The notes under the pieces: model-generated
Seen by the model: only the letters and a program-made list of their open reading frames with translations
Told to the model about the DNA's origin: nothing
The model's database searches: none
Program-made: the position numbers and the translations under genes
Assembly (NCBI GenBank): GCA_040403095.1
Contig: JBBALI010000001.1
Location: forward strand, 1-64,000
Length of the DNA: 64,000 nt
From: JAQVCM01 sp040403095
GTDB taxonomy: Bacteria > Bacteroidota > Bacteroidia > Flavobacteriales_D > Crocinitomicaceae
Direction of reading: 5' to 3'
Part shown: positions 47,320 to 55,323 of the stretch, piece after piece
Position numbering within the stretch: the first letter of the stretch is position 1
Layout: every line of letters begins with the position of its first letter

Positions 47320-48363
47320 ATGGATAAAAAAATTAAAAGAACTATTTCATGCAGTGGCGTTGAGTACAGCGCAATTGATCATACAAAAAATCACACATAT
47401 TCTCCAAAGATGGGTGATGTAGCTTTGTTTGAAGTATTAGAAATTGGCAAGCACAAAACGGTTCAATCAGAATCAAAAAGATTGGTGACAATTTTACCTG
47501 GTGACTTTATTTTGGCTGCATTTGCCAATCGATATGCCACTGCTCAATTTGAAGGATATGTTCCTGATCAACCCACTGAAATTCTTGAAATTTTGGGTGC
47601 TGGCGGAGCAATAGGTTTGGTAAAATCAAAAAACGCAGCTTTTGAAGATATTGAGGCAACAAAATTAAGATTGATTGGTTATGCCAATGACGAAAAAGGT
47701 GCGGTAATGAACACTATTTACCACAACAAGGTAAAAAACGCATTTAGAGGTGAAGTTCCAAACAATGCCAAAGTTATTTTATCTATTGGATCAACCATGG
47801 ATAGCGGAAAAACCACAACAGCAGCATTTTTAGCTAGAGGTTTAAAAACTACCAATAAAAAAGTAGCTTTTATTAAATTGACAGGGACTTGTTATACCAA
47901 GGATAAAGATTTGGTATACGATTGTGGAGCAGACATTTCAATTGATTTTATTGATGCAGGGTATCCATCAACTTTCATGGTTTCTAAACCAGATTTATTA
48001 GATTTGTACCAAACTTTATTGGATCAATTGGCAGTTGAAAAACCTGATTACATTGTAATGGAAATTGCAGATGGTTTGGTTCAGCTAGAAACAGAATTTC
48101 TATTGAGAGACAAATCATTTATGGATACAGTTCACCAAGTGGTGTTTTCAGGAGGAGATAGTTTAGCAGCTTTTTGGGGAATCTCCTTTTTAGAGGAGCT
48201 AGGTCACAAACCAACGATGATTGCCGGTAAGTTTACTATGAGTCCTTTGCTGATTCAAGAAGTGGAAGATCGAATTGACATTCCAGTAATGACACTTGAT
48301 AAGTTAATGCACAAGGATGTGGTAAAAATCATTGAAAAATCAGTAGATTTTGTTAAAAACTAA
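47320..48363 (+). CDS. P-loop NTPase-like protein of uncertain family
   Basis: This is a 347-residue cytoplasmic protein. The N-terminal half (about 1-145) is a strand-rich region with no motif I know. The C-terminal half is a P-loop fold: Walker A ILSIGSTMDSGKTTTAAFLA at about 161-180, then AFIKLTGTCY, then a hydrophobic strand DYIVMEIADGLVQLETEF that looks like the Walker B position. It distantly recalls DUF1611/MobB-type P-loop proteins, but I would not assign it. It begins 3 nt after the SBBP gene and overlaps the ABC gene by 14 nt, so it is likely co-expressed and may act with the transporter. Confidence 0.75.
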   Translation: MDKKIKRTISCSGVEYSAIDHTKNHTYSPKMGDVALFEVLEIGKHKTVQSESKRLVTILPGDFILAAFANRYATAQFEGYVPDQPTEILEILGAGGAIGLVKSKNAAFEDIEATKLRLIGYANDEKGAVMNTIYHNKVKNAFRGEVPNNAKVILSIGSTMDSGKTTTAAFLARGLKTTNKKVAFIKLTGTCYTKDKDLVYDCGADISIDFIDAGYPSTFMVSKPDLLDLYQTLLDQLAVEKPDYIVMEIADGLVQLETEFLLRDKSFMDTVHQVVFSGGDSLAAFWGISFLEELGHKPTMIAGKFTMSPLLIQEVEDRIDIPVMTLDKLMHKDVVKIIEKSVDFVKN

Positions 48364-50020
48364 GGTATCAAAAAGAAAATTAATTAATAATTTTTTCAAA
48401 AAGAATCTCCTGCTCACTGCGGGAGCATTCTTTTTTGGATTCCTTAGTATTTTTAGCACCCTTTTAATCCCTTTATTTCTAGGGAAATTTTACCAATTGG
48501 CCATTCATTCAAATAGCGCGAGAGGTAAAATTTTCAATGCCATTTTTGGCGAAGTGAATGACATTCAAACCTACTTTAAATTATTTGCATTCATCATTTT
48601 TACGCGACTTGTCTTCAACTATTTATATACTTTTCTATCAGGTATTTTAGTTGAAAAATTCACTAAGACATTGCGTGAATTACTTTTTCACTCTCAATTA
48701 AATACTGATTTATCTTTCTTTGAGAAGAAAGCGACAGGAAACTATCTCCTACGCTACAGCGGTGATCTAAGTTCAGCAAATAAATACCTAACCAAAGGAA
48801 TCATTGGTTTTATCAACGACATTCTATTTATCAGTTTGACCTTGGGATTGTTTTTCATCATCAATCCGTTGTTGGCTTCAATTCTTTTAATTTCCTTTCC
48901 AATCTTATTTGTTTTGGTTCTTCTATTGAATTTGAAGCTAAAAAAATATACAGCTGTCAGAAGAGATATTCGTTCTCAAAACCTTGGATTCGTTTCTTCT
49001 AGATTAAATGCATTGCTTACTATTAAGGTGTTCAATCGAGAACCGATAGAAATTGAGAAATTCAATAAAAGATCCAACAAATTGTTTCATAATGGTGTGC
49101 AATACTTTAAATGGTATGCGCTCATTGACAGTTTATTGCCTTTTTTATTGTACAGCATGCTGGGAATTATTCTATATGTAGCTTATTACTTCCAAGTAAC
49201 AGGTTCGCATCCGTTAGAAGGTTCGCAGATTTTGATATTTATAATGCTCACCGTCAATATAATTCCAGTATTGAAACGAATTTTGAAGGTAAACATTGTT
49301 TGGCAAGCGGGAACAATTTCTTTTACCAAGCTCCTTCAAATCGTCAATTCCCCTTCTGAATTAAACGAAAAAACGGATTTATTGAAAGTTGAAACCGGAA
49401 AAATCCAGTTTGAGAAGGTCTCTTTCTCTGTAAACGATAAAAATTTTATTTTTGAAAACGTCCAATTTACGATACCTAGTTTTGGCTTCTATTTGTTAAA
49501 TGGCGAACAAGGCAGCGGTAAGACAACTATTTTGAAGCTATTGTTAGGTTTGTATAGACCAAGTTCAGGAGCTATTTTAATTGATGGAAAAGATATCTCT
49601 GATTTTACAGCCAAAGCAGTCCGAAAAAACATCACGATGGTTTCAAGTGAGTTAACTTTACTTGGTAAAACGTTGTTTGAAGCTGTATCTTATTCTAGGA
49701 AAGAAGAAAAAAAGCAAGAAATTGAAGATTTATTGGTCGCATTAGGTTTTTTTAACCCTGAAAACGTAAATCTTTCCATGCCAATTATTGATGGAGGTAA
49801 AAATCTTTCCAATGGACAACGAAAATTATTGATTATTGTTCGGGCACTTTTATCCAAGAAAAAAATAATGCTGTTGGATGAACCTTTTTCTGATTTAGAC
49901 GATCTTTACAAAGAAAAAGTAATTGAACTTTTGAAGGAAAAAAGCAAAACGAATACAATCATTATTATCGACAAAGACAAGAATTCTTCAATCAACTTTG
50001 ATGGAATTTTAAACTTTTAA
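48350..50020 (+). CDS. ABC exporter (membrane domain plus ATPase) with atypical ATPase motifs
   Basis: This 556-residue half-transporter has six transmembrane helices (about 20-320) fused to a nucleotide-binding domain. Walker A is GEQGSGKTTIL (about 385), the signature is LSNGQRKLL, and Walker B is IMLLDEPFSDLDD. The Q-loop Gln is replaced (NITMVSSELTL where PQ is usual), and the H-loop His is replaced (IIIIDKDKN where a His is usual). No ATG is near the start; TTG at 48350, overlapping the previous stop by 14 nt, is the only reasonable start. Substrate unknown. It may need a partner or work with slow ATP turnover. Confidence 0.8.
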   Translation: MLKTKVSKRKLINNFFKKNLLLTAGAFFFGFLSIFSTLLIPLFLGKFYQLAIHSNSARGKIFNAIFGEVNDIQTYFKLFAFIIFTRLVFNYLYTFLSGILVEKFTKTLRELLFHSQLNTDLSFFEKKATGNYLLRYSGDLSSANKYLTKGIIGFINDILFISLTLGLFFIINPLLASILLISFPILFVLVLLLNLKLKKYTAVRRDIRSQNLGFVSSRLNALLTIKVFNREPIEIEKFNKRSNKLFHNGVQYFKWYALIDSLLPFLLYSMLGIILYVAYYFQVTGSHPLEGSQILIFIMLTVNIIPVLKRILKVNIVWQAGTISFTKLLQIVNSPSELNEKTDLLKVETGKIQFEKVSFSVNDKNFIFENVQFTIPSFGFYLLNGEQGSGKTTILKLLLGLYRPSSGAILIDGKDISDFTAKAVRKNITMVSSELTLLGKTLFEAVSYSRKEEKKQEIEDLLVALGFFNPENVNLSMPIIDGGKNLSNGQRKLLIIVRALLSKKKIMLLDEPFSDLDDLYKEKVIELLKEKSKTNTIIIIDKDKNSSINFDGILNF

Positions 50021-50031
50021 TTTACTAAAAA

Positions 50032-50436
50032 ATGAAAAATGTAACTTTGATAATTGTTTTTTTAATTACCATCATGGGATGCAAAAAACAAGCAGGAATT
50101 GGAGGTGAAGCCTCAGTTCGCGGGAAAGTGTATTACAAACACTACAACTCCACTTTTACTACTTTAATCAGCGAAAATTATTTGCCTGACACCTATGTTT
50201 ACATCGTTTATGGCGATAACGTCAATTATGGTCAACGCATCAAAACAAACTACCAAGGCGAATTTGAATTCAAATATTTGTACAAAGGAAATTACAAAAT
50301 TTACACCTATTCTTTGGATTCTGTAGCTATGGTGAACGGTGAACTACCGATTGCCGACACTGCTGTTTTAGTAGATTTTTCAATTCAAAAGAGAAAAGAG
50401 CAAGTTGATTTAGGGATTTTAAATGTATTCAAATGA
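50032..50436 (+). CDS. Small lipoprotein, unknown function
   Basis: This 134-residue lipoprotein has a signal peptide with lipobox IMGC (Cys17) followed by KKQ. The mature part resembles a small beta-sandwich of the carboxypeptidase-regulatory type: VRGKVYYKHY, then TYVYIVYGDN, then TNYQGEFEFKYLYKGNYKIY. It starts 11 nt after the ABC exporter and overlaps the next gene by 4 nt (ATGA), so it belongs to the same operon. Likely periplasmic face of a membrane. Confidence 0.75.
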   Translation: MKNVTLIIVFLITIMGCKKQAGIGGEASVRGKVYYKHYNSTFTTLISENYLPDTYVYIVYGDNVNYGQRIKTNYQGEFEFKYLYKGNYKIYTYSLDSVAMVNGELPIADTAVLVDFSIQKRKEQVDLGILNVFK

Positions 50437-50999
50437 AAATTTTAATCCTCCCAATTGTAATGCTATTTGTTTGCAATTTTTCTTTTGCTCAAAGCAGAAG
50501 AACTATCAGAGAAATGAAGATTCGAAAAGTGGAAATTCAACAGCATGAATTGAAAAAAGATAAATTTGAACAAGTGCGCAATGCTGTTTCTGAATATGAT
50601 AATCACGGAAACCTCATCAAGGAAATTGAATACAATAGCGACAGCACTTTCAAAACTTTCGAGACCTACGTTTTTGATAGAAACAACAATGAAATTGAAC
50701 ACACTACTTTTGACAAATTTGGAAAAGTGACTCAAAAAATAACTTCAAAATATGACAATTTGGATGACAAAAAAGAAGAATTGATTTACAATGCCAATAA
50801 TGAATTACAGGAAAAAGTAGAATTTGTTTACGATCATTTTGGACAAAAAACCGAAGAGAATTCATACAACAAGGAAGGTATTTTAAAAGAAAAAGTAGTT
50901 TTTAAATACGACCGAAAAGGTTCGTTGATTGAAAGGAGCATTTTTGATGAGAATCAAAAGTTAATCTACAGCAGAAAGTACACTTACTATTACAATTGA
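50433..50999 (+). CDS. Small exported protein with YD-like repeats
   Basis: This 188-residue protein has a signal peptide (about 1-19, FVCNFSFAQ) and a body of about seven short strand repeats such as EYDNHGNLIKEIEYN, VFDRNNNEIEHTTFD, KFGKVTQKITSKYDN and VYDHFGQKTEENSYN. These resemble the YD/RHS-type repeats that occur singly in Bacteroidota proteins, not a full RHS toxin. It has no toxin tail. It overlaps the lipoprotein gene by 4 nt and the next gene by 1 nt. Confidence 0.7.
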   Translation: MKILILPIVMLFVCNFSFAQSRRTIREMKIRKVEIQQHELKKDKFEQVRNAVSEYDNHGNLIKEIEYNSDSTFKTFETYVFDRNNNEIEHTTFDKFGKVTQKITSKYDNLDDKKEELIYNANNELQEKVEFVYDHFGQKTEENSYNKEGILKEKVVFKYDRKGSLIERSIFDENQKLIYSRKYTYYYN

Positions 51000-51670
51000 T
51001 GATGAAAATCGGACTTAAAATAGCATTTATTTTTATCCTTTTCATTGGATTTAAATCTGCTGCACAAGTACAAAAGGATGGTGTTTTTTGGCTTTCAATT
51101 AACGTGGAAAAAAAATTCAACAAACGTTTATCTGGCACTTTTTTCAATCAAAATTCTTTCAATCAAAATATGAGAGAATTGGGCTCTATTTTTGGCGATG
51201 TTGGATTGAGTTATAAAATCAATAAAAACATTGCCATTGCAGGAAATTATAGATTTGTAAAAGCAAGAAATTTAGATAATTTTTACAATGATGTACAGCG
51301 TTTCTACGGCGACATTACTTTTTCAAAAGGACACAATAAGTTTTACTTTCAAGTGAGATCAAGGCTTCAAGGACAAATGTATGGTTTGAACATGTTTGAT
51401 ACTTACAAATTGGACAAAAATTTTATTCGAAACAAATTGGTAGTAAGATATAATCTGAATGGAATTTATAGTTTACATGCTGGTGCAGAGCAATTTTTAA
51501 GACTGAATCAGATCAATAAAACCCAAGCTTATAGATTTGACGTAGGATTAACTTATAAAATAGATAAGAGAAACAGATTGGATTTTTATTACATGAATCA
51601 GTTTCTGATTAACACGAAATATCCAAGAATTGATTTTATTTATGGTGTAACATACAGTATTAAATTCTAA
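50999..51670 (+). CDS. DUF2490-type outer-membrane protein
   Basis: This 223-residue protein has a signal peptide (MMKIGLKIAFIFILFIGFKS, ending AAQ). The rest is an array of amphipathic beta strands: GDVGLSYKINKNIAIAGNYRF, FYFQVRSRLQGQMY, VGLTYKIDKRNRLDFYYMN and a terminal aromatic IYGVTYSIKF. This is the look of a small beta-barrel of the DUF2490 type. I start at the ATG at 50999, which overlaps the upstream TGA by one base; ATG at 51002 and a TTG at 50996 are alternatives. Confidence 0.75.
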   Translation: MMKIGLKIAFIFILFIGFKSAAQVQKDGVFWLSINVEKKFNKRLSGTFFNQNSFNQNMRELGSIFGDVGLSYKINKNIAIAGNYRFVKARNLDNFYNDVQRFYGDITFSKGHNKFYFQVRSRLQGQMYGLNMFDTYKLDKNFIRNKLVVRYNLNGIYSLHAGAEQFLRLNQINKTQAYRFDVGLTYKIDKRNRLDFYYMNQFLINTKYPRIDFIYGVTYSIKF

Positions 51671-51679
51671 ATTTATCCT

Positions 51680-52720
51680 ATGAAGTTTAAAATTCATTTA
51701 TTATTTATTATTTTATCTTTTTCCAGTTTTGGACAAACAAATATGGATACATTAAAAGCGCCAATCATGACAAGTAAGTTTGCCCTTGCATTGCACGGTG
51801 GTGCAGGAAATATGGTCAAAAGAAAATTCACACCATCTGACGAAGAAGCTTATAAAAAAGTGATGGATGAAGCCTTAATTTTGGGTTATTCCATGCTTGA
51901 AAAAGGAGCAATTGCAACCGATGTTGTCGAAGCAGTAATCAAAGTAATGGAGGACTCTCCGCTCTTTAATGCCGGAAAAGGTGCTGTTTTTTCCAATGAA
52001 GGCAGAAATGAAATGGATGCGGCCATCATGAATGGTAAAAATTTAAAATGTGGCGCTGTAACCAATTTACGTGTGGTTAAAAATCCAATTTCTTTGGCCA
52101 AGGAAATTATGGATCATTCACAATTTGTCTTTTTAAATGGCGAAGGCGCAGAGAAATTTGCAAAGATACAAGGAATCGAAATGGTCGATACGTCCTACTT
52201 TTTTGTACAAAAACGCTGGAATGAAATGCTAAAAATCAGAGATTCCTCCAAAACCCAATTAGACAATGAAGGTACAAAAGGGGCAATTGACGATTTAGAC
52301 AGCATCAATAAATTTGGCACAGTTGGTTGCGTCGTTTTGGACGGTTTTGGAAATATTGCTGCTGGCACTTCTACTGGCGGTATTACCAATAAAAAATTCA
52401 ACCGAATTGGAGATTCTCCCTTGATTGGAGCAGGAACTTACGCCAATAATGAATCATGCGCTGTTTCTTGCACTGGACATGGTGAAGATTTCATCAGATT
52501 GGTTGCTGCTCATCAGGTGCACTCATACATGTTTTTTAAGCACAAAAGCGTTGAAAAAGCGGCCGAAATCGTCATTCAAAAAGAATTAACAGGTATTGGC
52601 GGACGAGGTGGTTTAATTGCGATTGATCGTCAAGGTCGAATTACCTTTCAGTTCAATACAACAGGAATGTTTAGAGGCAGCATTGACACAAAAGGAGAAA
52701 AATTTATCGGAATCTACTAA
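51680..52720 (+). CDS. Exported isoaspartyl peptidase / L-asparaginase (Ntn hydrolase)
   Basis: This 346-residue member of the plant-type asparaginase family removes N-terminal beta-aspartyl residues from dipeptides and may hydrolyse Asn. An N-terminal signal peptide (about 1-18, FSSFGQ) precedes ALALHGGAGNM. The family core is GKGAVFSNEGRNEMDAAIM, and autocleavage is expected before the catalytic Thr (about 214) in KFGTVGCVVLD, followed by AAGTSTGGITNKKFNRIGDSP and GAGTYANN. It starts 9 nt after the barrel gene. Localisation is periplasmic by inference, unusual for this family relative to the cytoplasmic E. coli enzyme. Confidence 0.9.
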   Translation: MKFKIHLLFIILSFSSFGQTNMDTLKAPIMTSKFALALHGGAGNMVKRKFTPSDEEAYKKVMDEALILGYSMLEKGAIATDVVEAVIKVMEDSPLFNAGKGAVFSNEGRNEMDAAIMNGKNLKCGAVTNLRVVKNPISLAKEIMDHSQFVFLNGEGAEKFAKIQGIEMVDTSYFFVQKRWNEMLKIRDSSKTQLDNEGTKGAIDDLDSINKFGTVGCVVLDGFGNIAAGTSTGGITNKKFNRIGDSPLIGAGTYANNESCAVSCTGHGEDFIRLVAAHQVHSYMFFKHKSVEKAAEIVIQKELTGIGGRGGLIAIDRQGRITFQFNTTGMFRGSIDTKGEKFIGIY

Positions 52721-52761
52721 GATTTTCTGCTTTTAAGGTTCCATTTTTCTACCTTTATAGC

Positions 52762-54180
52762 ATGAATCATTTTAACGATACAATCTGTGCTTTATCAACC
52801 GCAAATGGAATAGGCGCAATTGCCGTAATTCGAATTTCTGGTCCGAATGCATTTCCAATTTGTAGTCAAATTTTTACTAAAAATCTGGAGGAGTCAACTT
52901 CTCACACTGCCCTTTTTGGTAGAATAAAAACACTTGAAGGAAACGTAATTGACGAAGTACTTTTGACTGTTTTGCACGAAGGAAGAAGTTTTACGGGTGA
53001 AGCTACGGTGGAAATTGCTTGTCATGGTTCAATCTACATTCAACAACAAATTTTACAATTATTGATTCAAAACGGTTGTCGCATGGCGGAACCGGGAGAA
53101 TTTACGATGCGTGCATTTTTGAACGGAAAAATGGATTTGTCGCAAGCAGAAGCTGTGGCGGATTTGATTGCTTCTCAATCGCAAAAAGCGCATGAAGTAG
53201 CCATGAACCAAATGCGTGGCGGTTTTTCGTCAGAATTGAAAGAATTGCGCGAAAAATTGATTCACTTTGCAAGCTTGGTAGAATTGGAGCTGGATTTTGC
53301 AGAAGAAGACGTAGAATTTGCCGACCGCTCCGAATTGAAAACCTTGGTTGCGGAAGTCCTAAACTATATTCACCGTTTATTGAAGTCATTCGAACTAGGA
53401 AATGCCCTCAAAAATGGCGTTCCCGTGGCGATTGTTGGCGCACCAAACACAGGAAAAAGTACTTTGTTGAACCAATTGGTAGGCGAAAATAGAGCGATTG
53501 TAAGCAATATCGCCGGAACCACACGCGATGTGATTGAAGAAACTTTAAACATCGCTGGGATTTTATTCCGTTTGATTGACACCGCCGGAATTCGCGAAGG
53601 TTTGAACGAATCTGACAGCGACCGAATTGAAGCCATTGGAATAGAAAAATCACACGAAAAAATCTCCCAAGCACAATTGGTGCTTTTGATGAGCGATTAT
53701 TCTGCAAACGGTTCAGAATCTGAAGGTCACAACACCATGTCAACCGACGAAACCATTCGTTGGGCGCAAGCGTTACAAGCTGAATTCCCGACCAAAAAAT
53801 TCTTGGTTTTGGCCAATAAATTAGATATTCGTAGCGAAAATTCAAACATAGAAACCAATTCAGACATGGAAATTCAAGCCATTTCCGCCAAAACAGGACT
53901 GGGAATCGAAGACCTTAAAAGTTGGTTGGTCACCCAAATCCAATCTGGTTTCGACAGTAGTCAAGAAACCATCGTCACCAATGTGCGCCATGTTGAAGCT
54001 TTGGAAAAAGCCGCTTTCTCCCTCAATCAGGCACAAACAGGCCTTGAAACGAACGTCACCGGAGATTTCATCGCTATGGACATCCGACAGGCAATGTTTC
54101 ACTTAGGAAGCATCACTGGGGATATTTCTACGGATGATTTGTTGGGGAATATTTTTAGTAAATTTTGTATTGGGAAGTAA
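52762..54180 (+). CDS. mnmE: tRNA uridine-5-carboxymethylaminomethyl modification GTPase
   Basis: This GTPase works with MnmG to modify the wobble uridine of certain tRNAs. The N-terminal tetrahydrofolate-binding domain begins DTICALSTANGIGAIAVIRISG. The helical domain surrounds a G domain with G1 GAPNTGKSTLLN (about 225), G2 AGTTRDVIEE, G3 DTAGIRE and G4 ANKLD. The conserved C-terminal FCIGK ends the protein. The 472 residues are typical. It has a TACCTTTA sequence at 52750-52757 that may serve as a weak own promoter. Confidence 0.97.
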   Translation: MNHFNDTICALSTANGIGAIAVIRISGPNAFPICSQIFTKNLEESTSHTALFGRIKTLEGNVIDEVLLTVLHEGRSFTGEATVEIACHGSIYIQQQILQLLIQNGCRMAEPGEFTMRAFLNGKMDLSQAEAVADLIASQSQKAHEVAMNQMRGGFSSELKELREKLIHFASLVELELDFAEEDVEFADRSELKTLVAEVLNYIHRLLKSFELGNALKNGVPVAIVGAPNTGKSTLLNQLVGENRAIVSNIAGTTRDVIEETLNIAGILFRLIDTAGIREGLNESDSDRIEAIGIEKSHEKISQAQLVLLMSDYSANGSESEGHNTMSTDETIRWAQALQAEFPTKKFLVLANKLDIRSENSNIETNSDMEIQAISAKTGLGIEDLKSWLVTQIQSGFDSSQETIVTNVRHVEALEKAAFSLNQAQTGLETNVTGDFIAMDIRQAMFHLGSITGDISTDDLLGNIFSKFCIGK

Positions 54181-54195
54181 AAAACCATATCTTTG
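54164..54195 (+). promoter_or_regulatory. Promoter of fic
   Basis: TTTG (54164-54167), a 20-nt spacer and TATCTTTG (54188-54195) match the Bacteroidota promoter. The -33 element is inside the last codons of mnmE, and the -7 element overlaps the palindrome at 54193-54218. Confidence 0.7.
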
Positions 54196-54218
54196 ATAGT
54201 ATCAAATGATACTATCAA
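54193..54218 (+). promoter_or_regulatory. Perfect 12-2-12 palindrome: probable fic operator
   Basis: TTGATAGTATCA (54193-54204), AA, TGATACTATCAA (54207-54218) is a perfect inverted repeat. It begins in the -7 element and ends immediately before the GTG start of fic, covering the transcription start. The most natural reading is a dimeric regulator site. Confidence 0.75.
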
Positions 54219-55175
54219 GTGAAACCACCATATCAAATAACAAGCAAAATAATGAGTTTAATTGTTTCTATTTCAGAGACAATAGGACAAATTAATGCCA
54301 TGCATTTGTATAAGCCAACAACAGATTTACGAAAAAAAAACCGAATAAAAACAATCAAATTTTCATTGGAAATTGAAGGAAATTCTTTGTCTGAAGAACA
54401 AGTTACCGCTTTGATTGAAAACAAAAGAATTCTTGCGCCTGAAAAAGACATTAGTGAAGTGCAAAATGCAATCAAAGTTTATGAATTGTTAAATGATCTT
54501 AATCCATTCAAATTAAAAGATTTAGAAAAAGCCCATGGAATTTTAATGCATAATTTAATTGAACAACCTGGGAGGTTTAGATCCAAAAATGTAGGGATTA
54601 TAAAAGGATCAAAGGTTGAGCATGTGGCACCAGATGGATCAATTGTTATGGGACTAATGAAAGATTTATTCGACTATTTAAAGAATGATACTGAAATTAT
54701 TTTAATCAAAAGTTGTGTTTTCCATTACGAGTTTGAATTTATTCATCCTTTTTTGGATGGAAACGGAAGAACGGGCAGATTATGGCAAACTTTGATTTTA
54801 AAGCAATTAAACCCTGTTTTTGAATTTTTACCGATAGAAAAACTGATTAAAAAAAATCAAAAACTATACTACAGTAAACTTTCCGAATCCGATAAAATTG
54901 GCAATTCAACTCCATTCATTGAGTTTATGTTAGAATTGATTTTAGAATCACTGAATGAAATTGTACAATCTCAAAATCAAACGCTAAAATCTGACGATAG
55001 AATATTGTTGTTCAAAGAATTCATTGGGAAATCAAGTTTCACTAGAAAAGATTATTTAGTTCATTTCAAAAATATATCTGCACCAACAGCAAGTAGAGAT
55101 TTAAAATGGGCCTCTGACTTGGCATTAATTCAAAAAACAGGAGATAAAAACACGACCAACTATACATTTAGATAA
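54219..55175 (+). CDS. Fic-family AMPylation/nucleotidylation enzyme
   Basis: This 318-residue Fic protein has the catalytic motif HPFLDGNGRTGRL (about residue 176), with the His, the Asn and the terminal Arg all present, as needed to transfer AMP from ATP to a protein. The N-terminal inhibitory motif (S/T)xxxE(G/N) is present as SLEIEGN (about residue 49), so it is a self-inhibited class II type. The C-terminal 60 residues look like a winged-helix (KDYLVHFKNISAPTASRDLKWASDLALI), which may bind DNA. Start GTG at 54219 is favoured because KPPYQIT at the N-terminus matches the conserved family start. The palindrome directly upstream suggests autoregulation. Confidence 0.9.
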   Translation: MKPPYQITSKIMSLIVSISETIGQINAMHLYKPTTDLRKKNRIKTIKFSLEIEGNSLSEEQVTALIENKRILAPEKDISEVQNAIKVYELLNDLNPFKLKDLEKAHGILMHNLIEQPGRFRSKNVGIIKGSKVEHVAPDGSIVMGLMKDLFDYLKNDTEIILIKSCVFHYEFEFIHPFLDGNGRTGRLWQTLILKQLNPVFEFLPIEKLIKKNQKLYYSKLSESDKIGNSTPFIEFMLELILESLNEIVQSQNQTLKSDDRILLFKEFIGKSSFTRKDYLVHFKNISAPTASRDLKWASDLALIQKTGDKNTTNYTFR

Positions 55176-55323
55176 ACAAAGCTAATATTTGCTTTATAAT
55201 TACAATGGCATTTGAGAACTTACATAGAGCGTCAATTTGATTGGAACCTTGAACTTGTAAGGGGTGTTATTGATGCTAATTTAAATTCAAAATTATCGCA
55301 AATTCAACTTATAAACACGCTTT

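Noticed and set aside
53408..53845. 145-codon open frame opposite mnmE
   Set aside because: It lies opposite the conserved G domain of mnmE and reads as shadow sequence.
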